Translations under genes and position numbers: made by a program
From: Lysobacterales bacterium
GTDB taxonomy: Bacteria > Pseudomonadota > Gammaproteobacteria > Xanthomonadales > UBA2363
DNA length: 64,000 nucleotides
NCBI GenBank assembly: GCA_019634735.1
Contig: JAHCAT010000001.1
Location: 372,001-436,000, forward strand
Direction: 5' to 3'
Notes under the pieces: model-generated
What the model was told of the DNA's origin: nothing
What the model saw: only the letters and a program-made list of their open reading frames with translations
The model's database searches: none
In this document: one piece after another, positions 51,003 to 60,689 of the stretch
Numbering within the stretch: position 1 is the first letter of the stretch
How the letters are laid out: each line of letters starts with the position of its first letter

Positions 51003-52424
51003 ATGTCGTCCAAGCCCTGGTCCTGCCCGACGCCCCCTGCCACCTGCCGCTACCGCCGCTGGCGCATCGCCGGCATGACGCTACTGGCCAGTACAACCGC
51101 CGGCCAGGCGGCGCCGACGGGCCTGCCCGACCCGATCTTCGCCAACGGCTTCCAGCAGGCCATCCTGCGGCCCTTCCAGGACATCCTGCTGCGCCCCTTC
51201 GCCACCGAACAGGCCAGCTGCCCGGCCAGCGGCCCGACCACCCTGAACGTTCGCCCCGGCACGCCCGTACTGCTGTGCTACGGGCTCGAGAACCGCAGCA
51301 GCGTCGTGCTCGACAACCATGAACTGGTCGACGGCGTGTTCGGCCTCGTGCACCAGGGCAACCAGCCGATCCCGCCCGGCCAGACCCTGGTCGTCGCCGA
51401 CGCAGGTGGCCCCCGGACGTTCGAGCGCAGCACCTGGCTGTTCACCCGCTGGCGCACCGCCGGCGGCGGTCTGGTCGGCGAGGAGAACCGCGCGCTCAAG
51501 GTCAACGTCGCCCCGGCCCTGGCCCTCTACCGGTTCGTGGAGACCGACCCGGCGCGCTGTCCGCCAGGCGTGCTGCCGTTCTTCCCTGCGCCGCTGGCCA
51601 GCGGCCACACGCGGCTCACGGTGGCACCCGGCACCCCGGTGCACCACTGCTTCCGGGCCCGCAACGAAAGCGTCAGCACGATGGGCGCCAGCATCCTCAA
51701 CGGCCACCAGCTCATCGACTCCGGGCTGGCGCCGGTGGTCGACCCTGGCCAGCCCCTGGCCAACCATGAGCTGTACACGGTCTCGGCGTCGCAGTCCGCC
51801 GCAGTTGACGCCGCATTCACCGCGCACTGGTCGGCAAGCGATGGCACCCAGACGGTGTCGGGCTCGGCGACCAGCAGCCTGGTGGTCGTCGGCCAGCCCG
51901 CCTGCGCGGGCATCCGCCAGGGCACCAGCTACGACTATGTGTCGATCCTTGGCACCTTCGTCACCCGCGCCAACATCCGGCTGGACTTCGAGATCGATGC
52001 CGCCCCGGTGCGCGCCGGACAGGCGTTCTCGGTGGTCGCAGGCGGCGCCATCACTGCCCTGTTGCCGGACACCTACGGACCGCGCCTGGACACCCGGGTG
52101 GTGGTCCAGATTCCGACCGGCGTCGATCTGGCGCAACCCTTCCATGCGCAGGCCAGCATCGACGGTGGCGTGCCGATCCAGGCCAGCGTCGACGTCGCCA
52201 CCCGCCGTCTGGTGCTGTCGACGGGACCGGTCAGCGGACCGCCGGCCAGCATCCAGGTGAGCCTTACCGCGCACGCCGATGCCGGCACCGCGGCGATCGA
52301 CTGGCAGGCGCCCCGGCTCGAGCAGGATTTCGCGCAGGCCAACGGCAACGTCAACACCGTGGTCATCCATCCGGACCCGGGCGGACCGCCGATGCTGCAC
52401 ACGCCGCGCTGCCCGGTGCCGTGA
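51003..52424 (+). CDS. Secreted protein of unknown function with IFANGF motif
   Basis: A 473-residue protein with a signal-like N-terminus (cleavage near GQA-A at 36-37). Two similar segments are visible: PTTLNVRPGTPVLLCYGLEN and HTRLTVAPGTPVHHCFRARN, each followed by NHELVDGV / GHQLIDSG and an AxTA-type strand, so it is a duplicated beta-sandwich of about 140 residues. DPIFANGF (43-50) resembles a motif common in secreted proteins of this order. A third, different beta domain makes up the C-terminus. The start at 51003 follows the signal peptide. Function unknown. Confidence 0.7.
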   Translation: MSSKPWSCPTPPATCRYRRWRIAGMTLLASTTAGQAAPTGLPDPIFANGFQQAILRPFQDILLRPFATEQASCPASGPTTLNVRPGTPVLLCYGLENRSSVVLDNHELVDGVFGLVHQGNQPIPPGQTLVVADAGGPRTFERSTWLFTRWRTAGGGLVGEENRALKVNVAPALALYRFVETDPARCPPGVLPFFPAPLASGHTRLTVAPGTPVHHCFRARNESVSTMGASILNGHQLIDSGLAPVVDPGQPLANHELYTVSASQSAAVDAAFTAHWSASDGTQTVSGSATSSLVVVGQPACAGIRQGTSYDYVSILGTFVTRANIRLDFEIDAAPVRAGQAFSVVAGGAITALLPDTYGPRLDTRVVVQIPTGVDLAQPFHAQASIDGGVPIQASVDVATRRLVLSTGPVSGPPASIQVSLTAHADAGTAAIDWQAPRLEQDFAQANGNVNTVVIHPDPGGPPMLHTPRCPVP

Positions 52425-52435
52425 ATCAGGCAGCG

Positions 52436-52486
52436 GCCGCCGGCTTGACCCGGGTCAAGCCGGCGGCGAAGCGCCAGGAGTAGGCT
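52436..52486 (+). promoter_or_regulatory. FNR/ANR-type regulated promoter of the universal stress gene
   Basis: TTGACCCGGGTCAA (52445-52458), an FNR-family palindrome, is centred at 52451.5 inside a 32-bp perfect palindrome (52436-52467). A TAGGCT -10 lies at 52481-52486, placing the start near 52493, so the box is centred at about -41.5, the classic position for activation. The ATG follows 21 bases after. Confidence 0.65.
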
Positions 52487-52513
52487 GGTGGGGTCCCTGC
52501 CGAGGATCCGCCC

Positions 52514-53350
52514 ATGAGGAACTATCACGACCTGCTGGTTCTCTGTCCCGAATTCGTGCGCTTTGGTCCGCACCTGGCGATGGCGTCCGCCCTGGCGCAG
52601 CGCCAGGACATCCGGCTGACCGGCCTGCACGTGCGCTGGCCGGTGCTTGCCGTCGGCGCCGCCGGCCTCCCCGATCTCGCCGAGTCGCTGCGCCGCGATG
52701 CGGAAAAGGCCTTGCTGGCCGCCACCCAGGCGGGCGAAGGTTTCGCCGCGTTCGTCGCCGGCCACGGTCAGGTGCAGGCGAGCTGGCGGGTGCTCGAGGG
52801 CAATCCAGAGATCGTGCTGAACTACCTGGCCGCCTGCCACGACCTGCTGGTGCTGCCGGCCGGCCAGGACGACCAGGCGCTGGCGCCGGGCTTCATCAGC
52901 GAAGTGGTGCTGCAGTGCCAGCGCCCCTGCCTGGTGGTCCCCGATGCCTGCGCCGAACCCGGACGGCCGCCGACCCGCATCGCGATCGCATGGAACGGCT
53001 CGATCGAAGCCCTGCGCGCTGTGGCCGGCGCGCTGCCGCTGCTGGGCCGGGCCGAACGGGTGGTGCTGCTGACCGGCCAGTCGCGCCGCTACAGCGCGCT
53101 CACCCCGGATCGTCCGGTGCTCGACCTGGCTGCCTGGCTGGCCGAGCGCGGCATCCTCGCGGAATCCCAACCCCTGCAGGCGCGTACCGGCGAGGAAGGC
53201 GAGGCGCTGTTGCTGGCCAGCCAGGCCGCCGGCTGCGACCTGCTGGTGATGGGCGCGTGGGGCCATACCCGGCTGCGCGAATGGATCCTGGGCGGCGCCA
53301 CCCGGCACGTGCTCAGCCATGCCCGGATGCCGGTGCTGATGGCGCACTGA
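52514..53350 (+). CDS. Universal stress protein, two UspA domains
   Basis: A 278-residue protein. Two Usp folds lie in tandem (about 1-145 and 155-278); the second has the ATP-binding pattern VMGAWGHTRLREWILGGATR. The first has lost it. Tandem Usp proteins help survival under low oxygen or stress. An FNR/ANR-type site at -41.5 suggests anaerobic induction. A small membrane methyltransferase gene follows 15 bases downstream, probably co-transcribed. Confidence 0.9.
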   Translation: MRNYHDLLVLCPEFVRFGPHLAMASALAQRQDIRLTGLHVRWPVLAVGAAGLPDLAESLRRDAEKALLAATQAGEGFAAFVAGHGQVQASWRVLEGNPEIVLNYLAACHDLLVLPAGQDDQALAPGFISEVVLQCQRPCLVVPDACAEPGRPPTRIAIAWNGSIEALRAVAGALPLLGRAERVVLLTGQSRRYSALTPDRPVLDLAAWLAERGILAESQPLQARTGEEGEALLLASQAAGCDLLVMGAWGHTRLREWILGGATRHVLSHARMPVLMAH

Positions 53351-53365
53351 GGCCGAGCCGTCGCC

Positions 53366-53818
53366 ATGCATCGCCTGCTGCCGCCGCCGGCTGCCCTTTT
53401 CCTTGCCGGCCTGCTGGCCTGGCTGCTCGCGCGCGCGTTTCCGGCCTGGCAGGTGGTCCTGCCGGGGCAGCAGGGCGTCGCCCTCGCGCTGGCCGTGGCC
53501 GGATCCAGCCTGATGCTGGCCGCCGCCCTGTCCCTGCTGGCCGCACGCACGACCTTGAACCCCCTGCATCCGGAACGCGCCTCGACCCTGATCGCTGTCG
53601 GCGCATTCGCGCTCAGCCGCAATCCCATCTATCTGGGCGACGCCCTGCTGCTGTGCGCCTGGCTGGTCTGGCTGGGCCAGCCCCTGGGCCTGCTGGCGCT
53701 GGCCGGGTTCGTGCTGTGGCTGGACCGGGCGCAGATTCCCGCCGAGGAGCGCGCCCTGGCGCAGCGCTTCGGTGCCGACTGGCAGGCCTACCGCGCGCGG
53801 GTGCGTCGCTGGCTGTAG
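53366..53818 (+). CDS. Isoprenylcysteine methyltransferase-family membrane protein
   Basis: A 150-residue protein with about four membrane helices and the ICMT/PEMT signature ALSRNPIYLGD near residue 83 and EERALAQRFGADWQAYRARVRRW at the end. It would be a small-molecule or phospholipid methyltransferase in the inner membrane; substrate unknown. It lies in one unit with the stress protein gene. Confidence 0.82.
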   Translation: MHRLLPPPAALFLAGLLAWLLARAFPAWQVVLPGQQGVALALAVAGSSLMLAAALSLLAARTTLNPLHPERASTLIAVGAFALSRNPIYLGDALLLCAWLVWLGQPLGLLALAGFVLWLDRAQIPAEERALAQRFGADWQAYRARVRRWL

Positions 53819-54043
53819 GGGCTCCCTTTGCTCCAAACCGTGTGCAGGGCCGTCCTAAAGTCGCCAGGCCCGCGCCGCAACGGTTCTTGCTTCACAAGGG
53901 CACGCGTGTCGCGGTCGCTTGCGCCGATCCGACACGTCCTGACCAAGGCGCTCGCCACATTGCCTGAACGCATCCAGGCGCGCAGGTCGCAGAGCTGCCG
54001 GCGGGTACGGCACACTGCCTGACCCTTCCTGCTTTCGTTGGCG

Positions 54044-56152
54044 ATGACGCTGCTCCCTGCCACCGCGTTGCTCCTGTTGTCCCTGCCGGACGCCGCGGCC
54101 ACCGAACCCCGGCAACCCCTGCCGCCGGTGGTGGTCACCGCCACCCGCCAGGCCGAGGACCCGTTGACCGTGCCGGCCGCCGTCGACCTGCTGACCGACG
54201 AGGACATCGGCAGGGCGCGGCCGCGCGCCAACCTGTCCGAGGCGCTGCAGCAACTGCCCGGAGTGGTCGCGCGCGACCGCCAGAACCAGGCCCAGGACCA
54301 GCAGATCTCGATCCGCGGATTCGGCGCCCGCGCCAGTTTCGGGGTGCGCGGCGTGCGCATCTACAGCGATGGCATCCCGGCGACCATGCCCGACGGCCAG
54401 GGCCAGGTCTCGCACCTGGTGCTGCCGGCCGCGGGCCGCATCGAGGTGCTGCGCGGACCGTTCTCGGCGCTGTACGGCAATGCCGCCGGTGGCGTGATCG
54501 ATGTCACCACCGCGACCGCACCTGACCCGGCCGAGGCATCGGGCGGACTGGCGCTGGGTGACTTCGGCCTGCGCCACGCCACGGCCGGCTGGCGCAGCCA
54601 GTGGGGCGCGACGGGGCAGGGCGATGCCCTGGTCGATCTCGGCCAGATCCGCAGCGATGGCTTCCGCCGGCACAGCCGCAGCCGGCGCGACCAGGCCCAG
54701 GTGCTGGTTCGCGGCGGCCTGGGCGGGCAGGGCGAATGGACCGTGCTGGCCAACCACATGGATCTCTCGGCGCTCGATCCGCAGGGACTGACCCGCGCCG
54801 AGCTGGACGGCGACCGCCGCGCCGCCAGTCCCGGCGCCGGCCTGTTCGACACGCGCAAGACCGTGCGCCAGGACCAGGCCGGAGCGCGCCTGGGCCAGCC
54901 GCTCGGCGAGGCCGGCACCCTGACCGTCACCGCCTGGGCCGGCCGCCGGCAGACCTTCCAGGTGCTCTCGGTGCCGGTTGCTGCGCAGGCCAATCCACTC
55001 AGCGGCGGCGGTGTGATCGACCTCGATCGGGACTACCACGGGCTCGACCTGCGCTGGCGTCGCCAGGGTCTATGGCTGGGCCGGGACGCCAGCCTGACGG
55101 TGGGTGTCCAGCATGAGCAGGCTGAGGAACGGCGGCTTGGCTTCGAGAACTTCCGCGGCGAGACGCTGGGCGTGGTCGGTGCCCTGCGCCGCGACGAGGA
55201 CAACCGGGTGCGCGGCCGAGATGCCTACGCCCAGGCCGATCTCTGGCTGGCACCGCGCTGGCGCCTGGCCGTGGGCGCACGGCACAGCGCGATCGACTTC
55301 GATTCCCGCGACCGCTACGTCACCGCCGCCAATCCGGACGACAGCGGCGGCCAGGACTATCGCCGCCTGACCCCGGTCGCCGGCCTGCTGTACCGCGCCA
55401 GCGATTCGCTGAGCCTGTATGGCAACCTGGGCGGCGGCTTCGAGACGCCGACCCTGGCCGAACTGGCCTACCGCGGCGACGGCAGCAGTGGCCTCAACAC
55501 CGCGCTGCGCCCGGCGCGCAGCCGGCACGGCGAGCTGGGTGCAAGGTGGCGCAGCGCGCGCGTGCAGGCCTCGGCGGCGCTGTTCCGCAGCGATACCCGG
55601 GACGAGCTGGTGGTGCTGACCAGTCAGGGCGGCCGCACGGTGTTCACCAATGCCGGGCTGTCGCGACGGCAGGGCGCCGAACTGGCCTTCTCAGCCGAAC
55701 TTTCCGGGCAGTGGTCGCTGGCGGGAAGCTGGACGCTGATGGACGCCCGCCACCGCCGCGATGCGCCGGCCTGCGACGAGCCGCCGTGTCCTTCGCCGCT
55801 GATCGCGGCCGGCCGACGCATTCCCGGCCTGGCCGGCCACGACACCGGGCTGGAGCTGTCCTGGCGGCCGGTGACCGGCCTGGAAGCGCTGCTCGAGGCA
55901 CGCCGGACCGGAAGGGTCGCCGTCAACGACGCCAACAGCGCGTTCGCCCCGTCGGCGACCACCGTCGACTTCGCCATCCAGCATCGCGGCGGCACCGCCA
56001 CCCTGGCCTGGCGCAGCTGGCTGCGCCTGGCCAACCTCGGCGACCGCGACGTGGTCGGATCGGTGATCGTCAACGAGGCGAACGCCCGCTACTTCGAGCC
56101 TGCCCCTGGCCGGCACTGGCAACTGGGCATCGAACTGACCCGTCGCTTCTGA
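54044..56152 (+). CDS. TonB-dependent outer-membrane receptor
   Basis: A 702-residue protein. A signal peptide (to about AAA-T) is followed by the TonB-box-like PPVVVTATR, the plug domain (about 35-145: LSEALQQLPGVV, ISIRGFGARASFGVRGVRI, IEVLRGPFSALYGNAAGGVI) and a 22-strand barrel ending in Phe (LTRRF). The layout and length fit siderophore or vitamin receptors. No Fur-like or B12-riboswitch signal was identified in the 225 bases upstream. The ATG at 54044 was chosen; a TTG lies two codons before. Confidence 0.93.
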   Translation: MTLLPATALLLLSLPDAAATEPRQPLPPVVVTATRQAEDPLTVPAAVDLLTDEDIGRARPRANLSEALQQLPGVVARDRQNQAQDQQISIRGFGARASFGVRGVRIYSDGIPATMPDGQGQVSHLVLPAAGRIEVLRGPFSALYGNAAGGVIDVTTATAPDPAEASGGLALGDFGLRHATAGWRSQWGATGQGDALVDLGQIRSDGFRRHSRSRRDQAQVLVRGGLGGQGEWTVLANHMDLSALDPQGLTRAELDGDRRAASPGAGLFDTRKTVRQDQAGARLGQPLGEAGTLTVTAWAGRRQTFQVLSVPVAAQANPLSGGGVIDLDRDYHGLDLRWRRQGLWLGRDASLTVGVQHEQAEERRLGFENFRGETLGVVGALRRDEDNRVRGRDAYAQADLWLAPRWRLAVGARHSAIDFDSRDRYVTAANPDDSGGQDYRRLTPVAGLLYRASDSLSLYGNLGGGFETPTLAELAYRGDGSSGLNTALRPARSRHGELGARWRSARVQASAALFRSDTRDELVVLTSQGGRTVFTNAGLSRRQGAELAFSAELSGQWSLAGSWTLMDARHRRDAPACDEPPCPSPLIAAGRRIPGLAGHDTGLELSWRPVTGLEALLEARRTGRVAVNDANSAFAPSATTVDFAIQHRGGTATLAWRSWLRLANLGDRDVVGSVIVNEANARYFEPAPGRHWQLGIELTRRF

Positions 56153-56233
56153 AGTCCTTGCAACGCCGGTCACGTCCCGTGGGCAGGCCATGTGCCAAGG
56201 TGCGGGCCGACCATCGATGAAGAGGAGCCTGCC

Positions 56234-57262
56234 ATGGGCATGCTGATCAAGGGCGTCTGGCACGACGTCTGGTACGACACCGACGCGACCGGCGGCGAGT
56301 TCGTCCGCACCGACGCGCAGTTCCGCAACTGGATCACGCCGGACGGCGCGCCCGGTCCAAGCGGGGAGGGCGGCTTCCCGGCACGCGCCGGCCGCTACCA
56401 CCTCTACGTCTCCCTGGCCTGCCCCTGGGCGCACCGTACCCTGATCGTGCGCCGTCTGAAGGGACTCGACGCGCTGATCGGCGTGTCGGTGGTGAATCCG
56501 CTGATGGCGTCGGAGGGCTGGACCTTCGAGCCCGGACCGGGCGTGGTCGCCGACCCCGTCGCCGGCGCGATCCGGCTGCACGCGGTCTACACCCGCGCCC
56601 GTCCCGATTACAGCGGCCGGGTCACCGTGCCGGTGCTCTGGGACCTGGAGCGCGACAGCATCGTCAGCAACGAGTCGTCCGAGATCATCCGCATGCTGGG
56701 CAGCGCCTTCGACGGCCTCGGCGCCCGGCCGCTCGACCTGGCGCCCGGCGACCTGCTGCCGGCGATCGACGAGATCAACGGCTTCGTCTACGAGAAGGTC
56801 AACAACGGCGTCTACAAGGCCGGCTTCGCCACCGACCAGGCCGTGTACGAGCGCGAGGTCGCCGCGCTGTTCGAGGCGCTCGACGTGCTGGAAAAGCGCC
56901 TGTCCGGCCAGCGCTACCTGACCGGCCCGCGCATCACCGAGGCCGACTGGCGCCTGTTCACCACCCTGCTGCGCTTCGATGCGGTCTACCACGGCCACTT
57001 CAAGTGCAACCTGCGCCGCATCGCCGACTACCCGAACCTGTCCGGTTTCCTGCGCGAGCTGTACCAGTGGCCGGGCGTGCGCGAGACCGTGGATTTCGGC
57101 CACATCAAGCAGCACTACTACCGCAGCCACGACACCATCAACCCCAACGGCATCGTGCCGCTGGGACCGGTGCTGGACCTGGACGCACCGCCGGGCCGCG
57201 GCCACCTGCCGGCAGCGGATCGGGCGGGCCAGGCAAGCGCATGGGCTTCGTCTCCAGGCTGA
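56234..57262 (+). CDS. Glutathionyl-hydroquinone reductase (Xi-class GST)
   Basis: A 342-residue protein. C63 lies in SLACPWAHR, the catalytic motif of YqjG/ECM4-type enzymes, and the C-terminal helical part (FVYEKVNNGVYKAGFA, RFDAVYHGHFKCN) matches. These reduce glutathionyl-hydroquinones with glutathione, working in quinone detoxification. The ATG at 56234 has GAGGAG upstream; the frame is open to 56192. Confidence 0.95.
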   Translation: MGMLIKGVWHDVWYDTDATGGEFVRTDAQFRNWITPDGAPGPSGEGGFPARAGRYHLYVSLACPWAHRTLIVRRLKGLDALIGVSVVNPLMASEGWTFEPGPGVVADPVAGAIRLHAVYTRARPDYSGRVTVPVLWDLERDSIVSNESSEIIRMLGSAFDGLGARPLDLAPGDLLPAIDEINGFVYEKVNNGVYKAGFATDQAVYEREVAALFEALDVLEKRLSGQRYLTGPRITEADWRLFTTLLRFDAVYHGHFKCNLRRIADYPNLSGFLRELYQWPGVRETVDFGHIKQHYYRSHDTINPNGIVPLGPVLDLDAPPGRGHLPAADRAGQASAWASSPG

Positions 57263-57390
57263 CCCGGACCGCAGGCCCGGCCCATCCGCCGGAACGCGGC
57301 GTGCGCGACCCGCCGGCTTGACGGCGTGGCTGGCACGGCGCCACCTTCCGGGCAGGCGCACGCCGTGCCGTTGTGGCGGCGCCTCGTCCC

Positions 57391-57442
57391 GGGCCGGACA
57401 CTTAATGAGGCCGCTTCGGGCGTCTCATCAGGTGTCCAGGCC
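57391..57442. repeat. Dispersed inverted element, copy 2
   Basis: GGCCGGACACTTAATGAG and, inverted, GGCCTGGACACCTGATGAG bound a short 52-base unit between the reductase and the SGNH gene. The ends match those at 45.4-45.6 kb. Confidence 0.45.
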
Positions 57443-57500
57443 AGGGGACGCACGTGGCGAATCGGTCGAGTTGATCTGGCAGGGGAGGGAACGGCGTCCG

Positions 57501-58274
57501 ATGCGCGGGCTGGCCTTCTGGGGACGCATGGCACTGTGCCTGCCGCAGGCGATGGCGGTGCGCGCCCGGGCGCCGCGGCTCCCCGCCGCACCGGGGCCGA
57601 GCTGCGGCCAGGTGCCGGTCGGGACGTCGCTGGCCGATGTGCGGCTCCTGCAGTTGCTGGGCGTCGGCGACTCCATCATTGCCGGTGTCGGGGCCACCGA
57701 CAGCGGTTCGGCCCTGGTCGCTTCGCTGGCCCGGGCGCTGGCGCACTCGCTCGCGCACCCGGTGGCCTGGCGGACGCTGGCGCGATCGGGGGCCGATGCC
57801 CGGGCGGTGCATCGCCAGGTGCTGGCCGGCGATGCGGGTCCGTCCGCGGACCTGATGGTGGTCTCAGTCGGCGTCAATGACGTCATCGGCCTGAACCTGG
57901 GACGGCGCTGGCAGCGCGACCTGGCGACGCTCGCCGTCGCCCTGCGCCGGCATTCGCCGGACGCCCTGATCGCCCTGGTCGGCCTGCCGCCGCTGGACCG
58001 GTTTCCCCTGCTGCCGCCGGCCCTGGCACGGGTGCTGGGCGGCCGCGCCCGGGCCTTCGACGCCGGCCTGGCCGAGCTGGCCGCCGGCGAGAGGCGATTG
58101 CTGCACGTGCCGATCGGGCCCGCGGTCGGGCCGGAGCTGTTCAGCGGCGACGGTTTCCATCCCGGTGATGCGGGCTACCGGGTGCTTGCCGGCCTGGTCG
58201 CCAAGGTTCTGCTCGAGCGCTGGCGATCGGATCCGCTGCCGCCGGGCCTCGTCGAACCGCATCCGGTGTCCTGA
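57501..58274 (+). CDS. SGNH/GDSL-family hydrolase
   Basis: A 257-residue protein with block I GVGDSIIAGVGA (Ser), block III SVGVNDV (Asn) and block V DGFHPGDAGY (Asp/His), the SGNH catalytic set. Likely an esterase, lipase or acyl thioesterase. A weak N-terminal hydrophobic stretch makes the location uncertain. The start at 57501 was preferred; the frame stays open to 56979 over the previous gene and the repeat. Confidence 0.82.
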   Translation: MRGLAFWGRMALCLPQAMAVRARAPRLPAAPGPSCGQVPVGTSLADVRLLQLLGVGDSIIAGVGATDSGSALVASLARALAHSLAHPVAWRTLARSGADARAVHRQVLAGDAGPSADLMVVSVGVNDVIGLNLGRRWQRDLATLAVALRRHSPDALIALVGLPPLDRFPLLPPALARVLGGRARAFDAGLAELAAGERRLLHVPIGPAVGPELFSGDGFHPGDAGYRVLAGLVAKVLLERWRSDPLPPGLVEPHPVS

Positions 58275-58344
58275 GCCTGGCCGGCCGGGCAGGGCGCCAG
58301 CACCGCGCGTACCCTACCTGCCTGACCAGCGGAGGCCATCCCTA

Positions 58345-59298
58345 ATGCGATCGAACCTTTGGCCGGGGCTGCTCGGCATGGCCCTGGCGGCCGGCTGCGG
58401 TGCGGCGCCACGATCCGACGACCCGGCCGCGGCCGTTCCTGGCGCGCCGCACGGCCCGGTGCTGTCCCTGGCCGGCCAGGCCTTGCTGCCGCCCGCGACC
58501 GTGCCCGACCAGGCCCGGCTCGAGGCCGACCTGGCGCAGGCGCGCGCCGATGTCCAGGCACGCCCCGACGATCCCGAGGCGCTGATCTGGCTGGGCCGGC
58601 GGCTCGGCTACCTGTGGCGCTACCGCGAGGCCATCGAGGTGTTCGGGCGCGGCATCGAACGCTGGCCAGGCGACGCGCGGCTGCTGCGCCATCGCGGCCA
58701 CAGGTACATCACGGTTCGCGAGTTCGCCAATGCGCAGGCGGACCTGCAGCGCGCCACCGACCTGGTCGAGGGACGCCCCGATCCGATCGAGCCGGACGGT
58801 GCGCCGAACCCGGCCGGCATCCCGCGCACCACGCTTGCCTACAACATCTGGTACCACCTGGCCCTGGCGCAGTTCCTGCAGGGCGACTTCGAGGTTGCGC
58901 TCGCTTCCTGGCGGCACACCCTGGAGCTGGCCGGCAACGACGACGCCCTGGTCGCCGCCACCGACTGGACCTGGATGACCCTGATGCGCCTGGGCCGTCG
59001 CGACGAGGCCGCCATCCTGCTGCAGCGGATCGGTCCCGACATGGAGATCCTGGAGAACCACAGCTACCACCGGCGTCTGCTCATGTACCAGGGCCGCCTG
59101 CATGCCGAGGACCTGCTCGCTGCCAACAGCGACGACCCCGTGGCCGTCGCCACCCAGGGCTTCGGCATCGGCCATCACCGCCTGGTGAGTGGCGATGTCC
59201 CGAGTGCCCGGGCGATGTTCGAGCGGGTGCTCGCCGGGGCCGGCTGGAACGCTTTCGGCTACATCGCCGCCGAGGCCGAACTGCGGCGATTGCCCTGA
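58345..59298 (+). CDS. TPR-containing lipoprotein
   Basis: A 317-residue protein. A lipobox LAAGC at about 15-19 gives lipid attachment. TPR-like helix pairs run from about residue 55 to 290 (DDPEALIWLGRRLGYLWRYR, DARLLRHRGHRYITVREF, NIWYHLALAQFLQGDFEVAL). Function unknown; it may scaffold an envelope complex. Start at 58345. Confidence 0.82.
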   Translation: MRSNLWPGLLGMALAAGCGAAPRSDDPAAAVPGAPHGPVLSLAGQALLPPATVPDQARLEADLAQARADVQARPDDPEALIWLGRRLGYLWRYREAIEVFGRGIERWPGDARLLRHRGHRYITVREFANAQADLQRATDLVEGRPDPIEPDGAPNPAGIPRTTLAYNIWYHLALAQFLQGDFEVALASWRHTLELAGNDDALVAATDWTWMTLMRLGRRDEAAILLQRIGPDMEILENHSYHRRLLMYQGRLHAEDLLAANSDDPVAVATQGFGIGHHRLVSGDVPSARAMFERVLAGAGWNAFGYIAAEAELRRLP

Positions 59299-59454
59299 TC
59301 CAGCGTGACGGACGATACGCATCGGATTGAGGCCGGACTGCCGCCGTTCGCCCGACGGGTAGCGGCAGGGCACGGGTGCCCGTGCAGGACCCCGATACCT
59401 AGCTTTACATAATATACCTTATGCGCAGTTACGTCGGGATCGGGCAGGGTCGGC

Positions 59455-60633
59455 CTAACGCCCGTCCTGCGCACCTCGAACGCGCCATCGGCCCGCCCAG
59501 TGCACCCCCAGACCGAACACCAGCCCCCAGAACCCGCTACCCAGCCCGAACCAGGCCATGCCGGAACCCGTGACGAGAAAGGTCACGATTGCAGCCTCAC
59601 GTTGCCCGGCATCCTCCAGCGCTGACGCGAGACTGCCGGCCAGCGTCGACAGCAAGGCCAGACCGGCCAGCAGCGCGACCAGGGCGATCGGCAAGGCGGC
59701 AAGCACGCTGGCGACCGACGCGCCCATCAGGCCTGCCACCAGGTAGAAGCCGCCCGCGCTCATCGAGGACAGCCAGCGCCGATTCGGATCGGGGTCGGAC
59801 TGCGGCCCGGCACAGATCGCCGCGGTGATCGCCGCCAGGTTGAAGGCATAGCCGCCGAACGGACCCAGCGCCAGGCCGGTGAAGCCCGTCCAGCCGATCA
59901 ACGGGCTGGCACGCAGTTCATAACCGTTGCCACGCAGCACAGCGATGCCAGGCAGGTTCTGCGCGGCCAGAGTGACCAGGCACAACGGCAATCCGACACC
60001 CAGCAGCGCCGCAACCGAGGGCACCGGCGTAGTCCACACTGGCATCGCCAGGCGCAGCTCGATCAGGGCGGTATCGACCTGGCCCAGCAGCACGGCGGTC
60101 AATAGACCCACGCCGAGCAGCAATGGCACCGCCAGGCGCGGCGCCCACACCCAGCCGGCCAGCCAGGCGGCAAGCATGGCCAGCACCAGCACGGGTTCCG
60201 TGGGCAACACGGCGAAGGCGTCCAGCCCGAACCGCAGCAGGACCCCGGCCAGCATGGCCGCGGCCAGACTGCGCGGCAGGTTGCGGACGATGGCGTCGAA
60301 CCAGCCGAACAGGCCGACGCAGGTCAACAGGAAGGAGCAGAACAGGAAGGCGGCGACCGCCTCGGCCATGGACAGCCCCGGCAGCGAGGTCGCCAGCAGG
60401 GCTGCACCCGGCGTCGACCAGGCAGTCAGCACCGGCGCCCGGTGCGCCAGGGACAGGGCAAGCGTGCTCAGGCCGGTGCCGATGCCCAGCGCCCAGAGCC
60501 AGGAGGCCAGTTGCGCCTGGCTGGCACCGACCGCAGCGGCGGCCTGGAACACGATGGCGACGGTCCCCGCGTAGCCCACCAGGACCGCGGTCAGGCCAGT
60601 GGCCAGGTGGGAAATGCGAAGGGACGCTGCCAC
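59455..60633 (-). CDS. benE: Benzoate/H+ symporter family protein (BenE)
   Basis: A 392-residue protein with about 12 hydrophobic helices. The family signatures GYAGTVAIVFQAA, TAWSTPGAALLAT and LGPFGGYAFNLAAITAAICAG identify BenE. In other species it imports aromatic acids, but no benzoate-degradation genes are nearby, so its substrate here is uncertain. Convergent with the TPR lipoprotein gene. Confidence 0.9.
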   Translation of the reverse strand: MAASLRISHLATGLTAVLVGYAGTVAIVFQAAAAVGASQAQLASWLWALGIGTGLSTLALSLAHRAPVLTAWSTPGAALLATSLPGLSMAEAVAAFLFCSFLLTCVGLFGWFDAIVRNLPRSLAAAMLAGVLLRFGLDAFAVLPTEPVLVLAMLAAWLAGWVWAPRLAVPLLLGVGLLTAVLLGQVDTALIELRLAMPVWTTPVPSVAALLGVGLPLCLVTLAAQNLPGIAVLRGNGYELRASPLIGWTGFTGLALGPFGGYAFNLAAITAAICAGPQSDPDPNRRWLSSMSAGGFYLVAGLMGASVASVLAALPIALVALLAGLALLSTLAGSLASALEDAGQREAAIVTFLVTGSGMAWFGLGSGFWGLVFGLGVHWAGRWRVRGAQDGR

Positions 60634-60689
60634 GTCAGTGATCCGGGCTGCACAGGGCAGCGGTTTCTAGCACGGCCACCCTGCCCCGG

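Noticed and set aside
53819-54043. A possible cobalamin riboswitch ahead of the TonB receptor.
   Set aside because: A CCGCAAC word and a GCCACATTG word recall B12-box pieces, but the order and the conserved core do not fit.
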